Of a DNA stretch of 64,000 nt, positions 9,418 to 17,421 are shown piece by piece. This DNA is from Leuconostoc gelidum subsp. gelidum KCTC 3527 (GTDB lineage Bacteria; Bacillota; Bacilli; Lactobacillales; Lactobacillaceae). The stretch spans positions 107,500 through 171,499 of the forward strand of contig NZ_AEMI01000019.1 of assembly GCF_000166715.1 (NCBI RefSeq). The letters run 5' to 3'. The position numbers and the translations under genes are program-made. The notes below the pieces were generated by a model. The model worked only from the letters and a program-made list of their open reading frames with translations. It did no database searches and was not told the DNA's origin. Each line of letters opens with the position of its first letter. The stretch's first letter is position 1.

Positions 9418-10779
9418 ATGATTTCACAAGCATGGCTTCAATTTAAATATTCTTGGAAAATATGGATTTTTTCGCTTCCTGTTTTTATTACTTCTGCTTT
9501 TATAATTAATATGTGCCTAACTAATTATTTTAATTTTATTAATAGTAGTTGGATAAATGATGATATATTAGCTAATACACAACTTTTTTTTATTCCAATA
9601 TTATTTGGTAGTATCATGATACCAATAGTTTTAAAAAATACTGTTAGAGAAATATTAAATGGTTTGAGAAAACAAAACAATCTACAAGTTATTTTGGGAT
9701 TAACACCAGAGTATCTCGCTATTCTATCAGGTATAGAATTATCTATTGTAAGTACCGTGGGTACAATATTGGGTTCTATTATATCAACTCCCTTTGCTCA
9801 AATGTTTTATAATTTTTTTGTCAGTACTCAAGGATCTCATCAATTTCCCCCTATGACTATCAAGTTCTCATTTCAATCTTTCATTATCACACTACTACTA
9901 ATTACAATAGTAACTTTTTACAGTGGATATATTCGTTCAAGACGTACATTCTATAAAATCCAAAAAAATATTGAAAACATGAACATAAAAAGTAATGATA
10001 GATTTTATTACACAAAAGTGATAGTGATGTTAATTTTAAATATAGCTATAATTGCATATTTTCTGTCACTTTTACCAGAAAGATTAGGAATTAATTCTTT
10101 TGGTATCCTAAGCATTTTATTAATTTTCTTAGAAATTATTGCAATATCATTATTAATAATTGTATGTGGAAAAATAATCTTATTGATATTTTCTAAAACT
10201 TTTAATATTATATCAAATAGATTCAAATTATCTTTGTTAAACTTGGCAACTTATAATATTAATGATAATGACGATATTTTCAAAAGGATCTATATTCCAG
10301 TAGCAATTATAAACATATTTATTTCGGGATTTTCGTCACTACTTATTGATTTACCTGATGGTGGGGATTCAGGGACTAGAACATCAAATATGGTTGTATT
10401 TTTAAGTGCTCCAATACTTATTACAGTAGCAAATACTATATGTATGATGCTGCTACTACAAGAAAAAGAAACATTTGAAATGAAACAATTATTTATTTTA
10501 GGTTTAAGACCTTTAGATATTTTTTTAAAAAAAGAATTGGAAATTTTGATTTATTCATTTACAACATTAATAATATCTTTGACGTGTAATTTTGTATTGA
10601 GTTTAATGTTTGTTAGAATAACCCAACTGTTTAATAAAACCATGGTTTGGATTAATATCTGGCTCCCCTCCCTTTTACTTTCATTAGCGATCTTTGTATT
10701 AATGTCAATTGTAGATATGATAAAGGTAATAAACACGAAATGGGATATTTTAGAATTCAATATAGATACAGATTTCTAG
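9418..10779 (+). CDS. ABC transporter permease, FtsX-like
   Basis: A 453-residue integral membrane protein with about ten hydrophobic segments. The first is at residues 14-34; a central group lies at about 200-250, and the last at about 416-435. It lacks the large extracellular loop of BceB-type permeases. The partner ATPase (EPTGALD type) makes an FtsX/MacB-superfamily permease the best call. It starts one base after the ATPase stop, with the ribosome site GGGGGCAAC inside the upstream gene. Substrate is unknown. The locus is much more AT-rich than the neighbouring core genes, which suggests transfer. Confidence 0.75.
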   Translation: MISQAWLQFKYSWKIWIFSLPVFITSAFIINMCLTNYFNFINSSWINDDILANTQLFFIPILFGSIMIPIVLKNTVREILNGLRKQNNLQVILGLTPEYLAILSGIELSIVSTVGTILGSIISTPFAQMFYNFFVSTQGSHQFPPMTIKFSFQSFIITLLLITIVTFYSGYIRSRRTFYKIQKNIENMNIKSNDRFYYTKVIVMLILNIAIIAYFLSLLPERLGINSFGILSILLIFLEIIAISLLIIVCGKIILLIFSKTFNIISNRFKLSLLNLATYNINDNDDIFKRIYIPVAIINIFISGFSSLLIDLPDGGDSGTRTSNMVVFLSAPILITVANTICMMLLLQEKETFEMKQLFILGLRPLDIFLKKELEILIYSFTTLIISLTCNFVLSLMFVRITQLFNKTMVWINIWLPSLLLSLAIFVLMSIVDMIKVINTKWDILEFNIDTDF

Positions 10780-10889
10780 TAAATTAATGTTTTGCAAAAT
10801 TAATAAAATAAGAAGACTAGTTGTACCCGCAAATTTTTTTAGTGTTTTATTTTAAGGAATCTTTGAGTAAATTTCAAAAGGAGATTTTT

Positions 10890-11003
10890 ATGAAAGTAAC
10901 AAGAGACATGGTTGAGAATGAAATTAAGAAATTGGGCTTAGACATTTTTTTAAATGCACACGAAGTCGATTCAAATATCATAAAAAAGCCAGTTAATAAA
11001 TAG
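10890..11003 (+). CDS. Small peptide (37 aa) after an ABC exporter
   Basis: ATG at 10890 is preceded by a near-ideal AAAAGGAG site with seven bases of spacing, while the larger in-frame extension upstream has no ribosome site. The product starts MKVTRDMVENEIKKLGLDIF and is charged and helical, with no double-glycine site, Cys or signal peptide. It lies 110 bp after the permease stop, same strand. It could be a leaderless signal or toxin peptide, a precursor for modification, or the N-terminal stub of a truncated gene. I do not recognise it; the strong ribosome site is the reason for listing it. Confidence 0.45.
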   Translation: MKVTRDMVENEIKKLGLDIFLNAHEVDSNIIKKPVNK

Positions 11004-11034
11004 TCAATGCAGTGATGACATTGGATAATTTTTG

Positions 11035-11265
11035 CTATCCGTCTTGCTGAAGCTGTAATTTTTTTGCGGTGAAAATGGGTTGATTATTATTGATTTCAAC
11101 AACTATTTGTCCACTGTAGTTTAAACTCGCAAGTTCATCATTTTGCGTTGGTGTACTACTTTGTTTTTCGAGATTGACAACTTGTGACTGCGTTTCAATT
11201 GAAGCAATTCTTTGTAAAATAGTGACACGGTTTAAATGTGCAATTCGGTATATTTATATTCCTTT
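11035..11265 (-). pseudogene. Unidentified coding remnant without start
   Basis: About 70 open codons on the minus strand ending in TAG at 11035-11037. The middle, RVTILQRIASIETQSQVVNLEKQ, looks like a short amphipathic or coiled-coil helix, followed by a strand-rich tail (SGQIVVEINNNQPIF). No start codon or ribosome site exists upstream (a TAA interrupts). It is probably the C-terminus of a plasmid or phage gene; no family assigned. Confidence 0.3.
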
Positions 11266-11337
11266 GTGTTAAAATAAAGATATTAGAAAACTTTTATAAA
11301 AGAACTAAAATAATTCAAAAAGTGGAGGTAAAAGTAA

Positions 11338-11718
11338 ATGAAAGCAGTTATTCCTTTTTTAACATTTCAAACTGAGTCAAAAGATGTTATGGATTATTAT
11401 GTTACTATTTTTCCTAATACCCGCGTTGTATCGAGCGTTTCTTATCCAGATCAGCCTGAATTACTCATGAATGGTCAATTGAAACTAAATGGTCTTGATT
11501 TATATTTTTTAGATATGGGATCAGATGATAAGGTTCCTATTGAATGGGGAATCTCTTTGTATAGTGAGATGGAGTCAGAAGAAGAGTTTTATAAAGTCTT
11601 TAATCCCATTGCAAAAGATGGCGTCATCATTATGGGACCAATGCCAATTGGTGACTATAAGTTAGCAACATGGGTGACCGATAAATTTGGGGTGACCTGG
11701 CAATTTACTTATAAATAA
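11338..11718 (+). CDS. VOC-family (PhnB-like) protein
   Basis: A 126-residue single-domain vicinal-oxygen-chelate protein of the PhnB / 3-demethylubiquinone-methyltransferase-like group: MKAVIPFLTFQT, YYVTIFPNTRV, the NGLDLYFLDMG strand, EEEFYKVFNPIAKDG, and the closing WVTDKFGVTWQF. These proteins are cytoplasmic and often of unknown activity. The ribosome site is GGAGGTAAA, eight bases before the ATG. It stands alone, with the IS6-end element 33 bp after its stop; the terminator in that element may end its transcript. Confidence 0.85.
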   Translation: MKAVIPFLTFQTESKDVMDYYVTIFPNTRVVSSVSYPDQPELLMNGQLKLNGLDLYFLDMGSDDKVPIEWGISLYSEMESEEEFYKVFNPIAKDGVIIMGPMPIGDYKLATWVTDKFGVTWQFTYK

Positions 11719-11751
11719 CGAACTACTGGAATTAGAATAAATAAAAATCAA

Positions 11752-11901
11752 GGTTCTGTTGCAAGGTTTAAAAAATGAGCTAATTTGTCTCAAAATCAAA
11801 ATTTCAAAAAAATAGAAACGTTGATTTAACAGCGTTTCTATTTTTTATTTATTCCTATTTTTCCGGTTTTCATGAGCTAAATTAAACTTTGCAACAGAAC
11901 C
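11752..11901. mobile_element. 150-bp non-autonomous element with IS6-family ends (MITE-like)
   Basis: The left end GGTTCTGTTGCAAGGTTT and the inverted right end GGTTCTGTTGCAAAGTTT (reverse complement of 11884-11901) differ at one base and match the terminal repeats of IS6-family elements of lactic acid bacteria (ISS1, IS1216, IS1297 type). The 114 bases between encode nothing and contain a strong hairpin. No 8-bp target duplication is present (flanks AAAATCAA and ACACTACT), so it either lost one by recombination or arose by internal deletion of a full IS. It separates the VOC gene from an HsdS fragment. Confidence 0.75.
11811..11847 (+). terminator. Terminator inside the IS6-end element
   Basis: AATAGAAACG / CGTTTCTATT perfect ten-base stem with a 12-base loop followed by TTTTTATTT. 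Confidence 0.75.
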
Positions 11902-11902
11902 A

Positions 11903-12148
11903 CACTACTAAATGGTACAGAGAAATTTCAAAGAATGCTGCTGAAGATGCCCGTAATCATGATCTTTTGAATATTGCTCCTACTGATTTTTTTAGTACTT
12001 TTTTGATGATTCCAAATTCAATAGATGAACAAGAAAAAATCGGATTATTCTTCAAGCAACTCGCCAATACTATCACTTTTCATCAGCGTAAGTTAAACCT
12101 TCTTAAGGAACAAAAAAAGGGTTTCTAAAAACAATGTTTGTTTTATAA
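11903..12148 (+). pseudogene. HsdS (type I restriction specificity subunit) C-terminal fragment
   Basis: About 75 codons read into ...FSTFLMIPNSIDEQEKIG, then FFKQLANTITFHQRKLN and LLKEQKKGF, the conserved C-terminal coiled-coil of HsdS subunits that binds HsdM. It begins directly at the end of the IS6-type element, so everything upstream has been lost. The frame breaks after GF by a one-base loss; reading on in the other frame gives LKTMFVL and a stop at 12146-12148, close to the usual LQKMF ending. No HsdR or HsdM is present. It is not functional. Confidence 0.8.
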
Positions 12149-12584
12149 ATTTGTTTTGCGCAACAATCAACTAATACAATATATTAATTTCGTTGATGTA
12201 CCGACACAAGTTATGACTCGTGCCATTGAAGCCTGTAATCAAGCGTTGGCAAAGATACCACAAAATCATCAATGGGTGGCATCTTGGCATTGACTATGTC
12301 TGGTTTAATTGCTTTAGGTGTTTTGATATGCAAGCATAAGAATTTGTAACATTCTTTCCTTTGCAGTTAAGAATAATTTGCTATTTCACATTAAAAAAAC
12401 TAGGATTAATCATTCGTATAGGTATATTATAATACAAAGGCATTAATACTATATTGATCTTTTTCAGTACTTTTAAAAAAATTGGAGGATTAATAAAAAT
12501 ACCTTGCGTTGTTTTTATTGCATTAGAGGCTGTAGTCAAATTAGGGTGTTCATTCAAAGATTAAATAAACTATGAGGTTAAAAA
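12149..12584. other. Gene-free stretch with a possible mobilisation-gene remnant
   Basis: From about 12166 the plus strand translates in pieces (INFVDVPTQVMTRAIEACNQALAKI, then in another frame GGILALTMSGLIALGVLICK, a hydrophobic helix), broken by stops. The helix-then-TM layout recalls small plasmid mobilisation accessory proteins, but this is weak. The last 150 bases carry no clear gene; TTGGAGGATT at 12480 has no start following it. Confidence 0.3.
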
Positions 12585-13607
12585 ATGGACACCCGAAAAA
12601 AATCTAAACTATCAGTAGCATTACTGTGCTTATTAATTGGCTTTCCTCAAATAAGTGAGTCAATATTTACACCAATATTACCCACACTGAGCAATGCATT
12701 AAATGTTACCGATTCTAACATTCAACTGACTGTGAGTATTTATTTTATTGGATTCGCTCTAGGCGTATTAATTTGGGGTATACTATCTGATAAATATGGC
12801 AGAAAGCCAATCATGCTACTAGGGCTTTTGATATATCTGTTAGGAAATATCTTTTTACTCTGTTCTAATGACTTTCACTCAATTGGGCCGATTATTGGCG
12901 CACAATTAGAAACTCATTTTCATTATATGAGCGTATTTTTATTTCTGATAGCATTGGCCACGATCTTGTTGATACTCAATTTCGTGAAGTTACCTGAAAC
13001 TAACTTGCTAAAAGTTGATTATTCAACCAAAGACATAATTGCTGTTGTATTGAGATTACTAAAAGACAGATTCGTTCTGTTGAATGCTTTTGCAATTGCC
13101 GTATTTAATGCAATATTGTTTAACTTTTACTCCGAAGCACCATTCATTTTTATTAATAATTTAAAACTTAGTACAGGTGCATATAATACGGGAATTTTAA
13201 TTGCTCTAGGAACGATTACAGGAGCCTATGTAGTGAATAGTTTGGCTGTCAAAACTAGTAGTTTCGATGTTATTCGATTAGGAATTAGTATAGCAGTTGC
13301 TTTCTCAATTTTTTCAATTTTTACTTTTGCTAACGCCAATATTTTTATGATTTATATCTCGATTTTTGGCATATTCTTAGGTATCAATATTGCATTACCT
13401 GTCATTCTTAAAACATCTTTATACGCTTATGAAGATGTAATCGGGATTGCTAGTGGCATTTTTGGTTTTATGTATTATTGTATGATTGGTGTTTTAACAT
13501 TCATCATGAGCGTAATTCATACAGGCAACATATTAGTTTTTCCAATATACACGTTGGCGTTGGCAATAGGTTTATCCGTACTGATTTTGATCAATAAAAA
13601 ATTTTAA
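12585..13607 (+). CDS. Bcr/CflA-type MFS drug transporter with internal in-frame deletion
   Basis: A 340-residue MFS protein, shorter than the about 400 usual for Bcr/CflA. Residues 1-100 cover TM1-3 with the motif GILSDKYGRKP after TM2. At NDFHS the sequence jumps to IGPIIGAQLE, which in relatives belongs after TM5; roughly 55-60 residues covering TM4-5 (the LLARxxQAxG and RD region) are absent while the frame is kept. With only about ten TM helices and no motif B/C region, transport is doubtful. It may be an expressed but inactive remnant. It has a TGAGG-type ribosome site and a terminator follows. Confidence 0.8.
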   Translation: MDTRKKSKLSVALLCLLIGFPQISESIFTPILPTLSNALNVTDSNIQLTVSIYFIGFALGVLIWGILSDKYGRKPIMLLGLLIYLLGNIFLLCSNDFHSIGPIIGAQLETHFHYMSVFLFLIALATILLILNFVKLPETNLLKVDYSTKDIIAVVLRLLKDRFVLLNAFAIAVFNAILFNFYSEAPFIFINNLKLSTGAYNTGILIALGTITGAYVVNSLAVKTSSFDVIRLGISIAVAFSIFSIFTFANANIFMIYISIFGIFLGINIALPVILKTSLYAYEDVIGIASGIFGFMYYCMIGVLTFIMSVIHTGNILVFPIYTLALAIGLSVLILINKKF

Positions 13608-13636
13608 AAAAATGTCTAACTGACTATCAATTATGC

Positions 13637-13670
13637 AAAATCAATCATTTTATATGATTGGTTTTTATTT
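13637..13670 (+). terminator. Rho-independent terminator after the MFS gene
   Basis: AAATCAATCAT / ATGATTGGTTT stem with short loop, followed by TTTATTTTT. Confidence 0.75.
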
Positions 13671-13680
13671 TTCTAAAAAT

Positions 13681-14480
13681 TATTGAAAGATATTCAAGAC
13701 TTTACACCAGTCAAAAATCCTGAAATACAGGCAGTTGAACAAAAGTATGGCACACGGCTATTTTAAAAAGCCTTGTTAGAACAAAATATGACTTGGCATG
13801 ATTTCTTTCCAAAAAACGAGAAAATATCAAGGATATTTCACCCGTTTAGATATTGCTATCAACGATAAATGGGGGTCTACTAAGTATGAACTACCTCGTA
13901 AAAGCGGGACAAGAAAAACGTTTTTGGAGTAAATCAAAGTCCTATGCCGTTCATGGCAACGTTGATGATGGTTGGATGGTTAACTTTGGGAAATTGCCAT
14001 TTGTTATTCGTGCTTATGACAAACGCAAGAAACAAGCCAGTAAAGAGAATATGATACGGGCATACAAAACCGTGTGGAACTAGAATTGCATCAAGATAAA
14101 GCAGAATATGTGATTAATGCGTGGTTTACTGATAAACTTATTGAGAAAAAGCTACTAAAAGCTGATAAAGTGCGTGATACGATTGAAGATTCAGTTGAAT
14201 CGATGCCGTCATGGTCATTACTAACAGCGTTAGGTCATAAGCCCAAAGAACAGAGTGTGGAACGCATTGAAAAATGGGTTTTAGAGTCAATTTTACCAAG
14301 TCTAGCAGTCTTAAAGAAAACCGGTCATTGGTAAGAAGTTATTGAAGCAATGAATAATACTGAGCTATCAGCAGAACATCAAAAATTAGTTATGGCAACA
14401 ATGAAAACTGCCATTACACAGGCCAGTAAGACGTTGAATATCAATTTTGAAGACCCTAAGAAGAAATGTATTGAGTATTG
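13681..14480 (+). pseudogene. Decayed rolling-circle replication initiator (Rep_trans family)
   Basis: Pieces in three frames together give a Rep_trans (PF02486)-type initiator: LKDIQDFTPVKNPEIQAVEQ, then TRLDIAINDKWG (the RLDIA strand of the nickase core), FVIRAYDKRKKQASKE, and, after a shift at about 14070, RVELELHQDKAEYVINAW and the alpha-helical C-terminus ending near 14480. Such proteins nick the double-strand origin of small plasmids and of Tn916-like elements. Stops at 13764-13766 and near 13870 and at 14332-14334, and the shift at 14070, abolish function. It indicates integration and decay of a plasmid or ICE. Confidence 0.65.
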
Positions 14481-14565
14481 AGTCTAGTAATCAGGAAAAA
14501 GGAAAATACTGAAGACATTACTTGACGGAGAACAATTAGTCAGGATAATATAAAAATTATTTTGG

Positions 14566-14603
14566 AAAGTTAACTTTACATTCAAAAAATAAAGTAGTAT
14601 ACT
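14566..14603 (+). promoter_or_regulatory. Promoter with overlapping palindrome before the XRE gene
   Basis: -35 TTTACA (14575-14580), 17-base spacer, -10 TATACT (14598-14603). A perfect 12-bp palindrome AAAGTTAACTTT (14566-14577) overlaps the -35 box and is a plausible autoregulatory operator for the XRE repressor that follows. Confidence 0.6.
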
Positions 14604-14643
14604 TAATGGAAAGGGTGCTTTACATTAAGAAAGGTGACTTACC

Positions 14644-14859
14644 TTGTTAAATAATTTGGAAAAATTACGCAAAGAACACAAAGTTAGCCAACAAGATTTT
14701 GCGCAGTATCTAGGTGTGACTAGACAAACAATTAGTTCACTAGAAAATGGTCGTTACAATCCTTCTATTTTATTAGCAATGAAGATTGCAAGATACTTTG
14801 GGAAGAGTGTTGAGAATATTTTTATTTATACTGAGGAAGAAGATAATGATGAAACATAA
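14644..14859 (+). CDS. XRE-family (Cro/YozG-like) regulator
   Basis: A 71-residue single-domain HTH_3 protein (LRKEHKVSQQDFAQYLGVTR and QTISSLENGRYNPS) with an acidic tail. The start is TTG, chosen because AAAGGTG lies eight bases upstream and the HTH begins at once. It overlaps the next gene, a four-TM protein, by 14 bases. Pairs of a minimal XRE repressor and a small membrane protein are common in Firmicutes; the membrane partner's role is unknown. Confidence 0.85.
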   Translation: MLNNLEKLRKEHKVSQQDFAQYLGVTRQTISSLENGRYNPSILLAMKIARYFGKSVENIFIYTEEEDNDET

Positions 14860-15226
14860 AGAAAATAGAGTTAATTATAAGGAAATTGGCATTTTTATTT
14901 TGGTATTACTAGCAATTATATTCATTTTGCTAAGAGTAATACCAACTAATTTTAGATATGGTATTTTGATAGCTGTTGGTATTTCTATGATTGTTATGCC
15001 TATGACAAAGAAAAAAATTGTTGACCATGATGAAAGAAATTATCAAATTGATCTTCAATCTAAAGCATTTGCATTTAACATACTTGAGATGGTGTTTGGT
15101 TTGTTTTTACTCAGTTTTAGTATCATGCATGTCACATTCATTGCTTTAGTTTTAACTTTGACTGCTTACTTAATTATAAAAATCGTTAATCTGTTGGCTT
15201 TCTCTTATTATCATAAAAACAATTAA
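14846..15226 (+). CDS. Small four-TM membrane protein paired with XRE regulator
   Basis: A 126-residue protein with TM segments at about 13-32, 37-53, 75-95 and 98-118; a charged cytoplasmic-type loop KKKIVDHDERNYQIDLQSK lies between TM2 and TM3. Two adjacent ATGs (14846, 14849) both follow GAGGAAGAAG inside the XRE gene. It is translationally coupled to the regulator. Layout resembles the DUF2178/DUF3796-type partners of YozG-like repressors, but I cannot assign the family with certainty. Confidence 0.75.
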   Translation: MMKHKENRVNYKEIGIFILVLLAIIFILLRVIPTNFRYGILIAVGISMIVMPMTKKKIVDHDERNYQIDLQSKAFAFNILEMVFGLFLLSFSIMHVTFIALVLTLTAYLIIKIVNLLAFSYYHKNN

Positions 15227-15268
15227 CTAGAAAATGCATGAGAATTTTTAACGATAAACATTACTACA

Positions 15269-15298
15269 AACCTGTGGCTAAAGCGATAGGTTTTTAAT
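15269..15298 (+). terminator. Possible terminator
   Basis: AAACCT / AGGTTT arms with a loop of about 14 bases followed by TTAATTT, 45 bp after the membrane-protein stop. Confidence 0.45.
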
Positions 15299-15329
15299 TT
15301 ACAATCGATATCGACTGAAAAAATAAATA

Positions 15330-15701
15330 ATGAAACAAAAAATATTGTTAAAACTAGATCAACTAGAAAATTATATTGCCCAGTTACAGGGGTTTAGAAA
15401 CACTTATCAATCATTATTGACAGTTTTAGCATCTGACCGCCAAAATTTTGTGTTCAAACGAGATTCACCAAATTTTAAAAATACGCTCCAGATGTCAATG
15501 GAGATACATCGTTACATTCAATCAGTACAGTCAACAAGCCTTTGGGATGTCCTGATTTTTGATAAAGAGTTAGATAAGCAAGTACAAACTTTAATTGAAA
15601 CCAGTACCACTTTAACCTTTGAATACCGTGACTTAACCAACTTATTAAATGGTCGTGATGTGAATAGTGAAAGTCATCTTGATGTTATAAACGTTTGTTA
15701 G
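15330..15701 (+). CDS. Hypothetical helical protein (123 aa)
   Basis: The product is alpha-helical and Gln-rich: KQKILLKLDQLENYIAQLQG, then a long central helix and a Ser/Asp tail. There is no signal peptide and no TM. The ribosome site is poor. A 38-codon fragment at 50.3 kb (IQKIWLKTVQIEIYIKKLER) has a similar start, which hints at a plasmid-associated family with copies in both accessory zones. Function unknown. Confidence 0.5.
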   Translation: MKQKILLKLDQLENYIAQLQGFRNTYQSLLTVLASDRQNFVFKRDSPNFKNTLQMSMEIHRYIQSVQSTSLWDVLIFDKELDKQVQTLIETSTTLTFEYRDLTNLLNGRDVNSESHLDVINVC

Positions 15702-15745
15702 TCTGAAATTGTATATTATTGAGCAAAGGAAGATAAATAACAATA

Positions 15746-15886
15746 ATGAAAGAAAACACTTTGTCACAAATTAAAAAGTTAAATCAAGGTGAAGCAATAT
15801 TGACTAATATCAATTTATTGCATGATATTCATGTTCATTTTGAAAAAACGAATCGAATACATGATAACGATACACCGTTACTATAA
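15746..15886 (+). CDS. Hypothetical 46-aa ORF
   Basis: ATG at 15746, preceded by AAAGGAAGA at a long spacing of about 15 bases. The product is MKENTLSQIKKLNQGEAILT followed by NINLLHDIHVHFEK and a short tail. It follows the 123-residue protein by 44 bp and could be co-transcribed. No family recognised; it may be a remnant of a longer gene. Confidence 0.35.
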   Translation: MKENTLSQIKKLNQGEAILTNINLLHDIHVHFEKTNRIHDNDTPLL

Positions 15887-16417
15887 ATTTCTTATTTCAC
15901 GTACGAACCATATTATAATATTAATTAGCTAGGCCTCTAATAATGAAGAATGTTATAGACAGCATTAACTCTAAAGATTTCAATAAACTGCGACGTATAA
16001 CTTATATCAAAGCACAGCAAAAATATAAATATCATGATTTTTGAAATAAAATTGTGAATTCAAGATGTTAAATAGCCTTAAAATAAGCTTTAGAAACCGT
16101 GAATAACTATTTAACATTGATGTATGAGATTGGTACAAAAGAAGTATCTTACAAATTGATTAAGCATCTGATGAATTACTTGCAAGTTTCCCCGAACACA
16201 TTAGTTAACATAATATATATTATCGAAAGTAGCATATGTCGGAAGATTTCAAGACATTTTTCCTATCTATAAAGGTATGTTAAAATATCATTCCTATTCA
16301 TTGGATTTAATTACAAATAAAAAAGCCAACACATATTCATGCTAACTTTGCAACCTAGTCCTCAATAATGAGCTAAATTGCTGTAAAAATAAAATATAGC
16401 AACTTTGCTTAAAAAAA
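15887..16417. other. Gene-poor stretch of decayed DNA
   Basis: No open frame longer than about 40 codons. A 33-codon ORF starts at 15943 (MKNVIDSINSKDFNKLRR) and a helical stretch ETVNNYLTLMYEIGTKEVSYK lies near 16096; neither has a recognisable domain. Near 16344 CTAACTTTGCAACC is similar to an IS6-type terminal repeat but is incomplete. Confidence 0.4.
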
Positions 16418-17387
16418 CTATATTTCTTGTACGTTAACTTTAATCTTATCACTGCTACTTGCAGTAACCATGATATTTTGGCCCAATGGCACGGTGAATA
16501 TTGGTTGAGTATGTCCAAAATCTAAATCATATATTACTGGTATTGTTTTTAAGATTAAAAACTTATCTAAAATAGCTCGAAGTTTCTGTTCACTCATTTC
16601 ATTAACAGTAGGAAATCTGCCTATTACAAGTGCCTTTATATCAGTGTGTATTTGTAATATCTGAGCTAACTCACGAGAAAACTCAAGTGGGTCTCCATCT
16701 TCTGCTTGTTCAATAAAAACAATTGGACTTTGTGTTTTCGGAAAAAATTTTGTTCCTGCTTGTAAACAGTATGTCTGACTATTGCCACCAGTTGAGATAC
16801 CTGTCTCTTGACCATTAGTATACACTTTTCATTTATTTGCCATTGGATTACGTGCCAATGACTTGTCAAACCACAAATCACTAGTCCAAACATTACTAGG
16901 TTTTAATTCAAATGAACTATTTAATGCTGCCTTTAACCACTCTGTTGTTTGATATTTTTGTAAATCGTCCATCTTGAATGAAGAATAACATGGTCCATAA
17001 TAAGTAACCTCATTTGTCATTGCACGAATTGCGTTATGTAAACTGGTTGTATCCGAATACCCAAAAAACATTTTTGGATTCAAACGCACAACATTCCAAT
17101 CAATATGTGGCAATAATTCGTTCGAATTCAACCCGCCAATGGTAGTCATAATTGCTTTAACATTTTTGTCACCGAACGCATCGTGAAAGTCCGAAACTCC
17201 GCGATGATATACTACTAGAATAGAACGCATCGTTTTCAAGAATATGTTTCCCGAAAGTTACTTTAAATCCCAAGTTCTCTAATCGTTTTTTTGCAATTAA
17301 ATTGTCCTTAAAACCACCAACTCTCTTTATTGAGGAACTGGGAGATATAATTCTAATTTCGTCACCTTTTGTTAGATTTAAGGCCAT
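16418..17387 (-). pseudogene. LD-carboxypeptidase (peptidase S66, LdcA/MccF-like), frameshifted and interrupted
   Basis: Joined over two lesions this is a roughly 320-residue S66 protein, normally a cytoplasmic enzyme trimming murein tetrapeptides or hydrolysing microcin-type acyl-sulfamoyl adenylates. The triad is visible: Ser in FGYSDTT, Glu in IEQAEDGD, His in FGHTQP, and the IGGLNSNELLPHI segment is characteristic. Lesions: a one-base shift near 17190-17200 (frame leaves at SSISSR, resumes GVSDFHDAFGD) and an in-frame TGA at 16829-16831 (NPMANK, stop, KVYTNG). The ABC-2 exporter begins 35 bp upstream on the same strand in the opposite order. MccF-like proteins give antibiotic self-immunity, so loss may be tolerated. 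Confidence 0.85.
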
Positions 17388-17421
17388 AGATCACCATTTT
17401 TCTTTTAACATTAATTATTTA

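Noticed and set aside
10488..10889. Longer reading of the 37-aa peptide starting at 10821
   Set aside because: The upstream part (starting MYPQIFLVFYFKES) lacks a ribosome site, whereas AAAAGGAG is placed correctly for ATG 10890.
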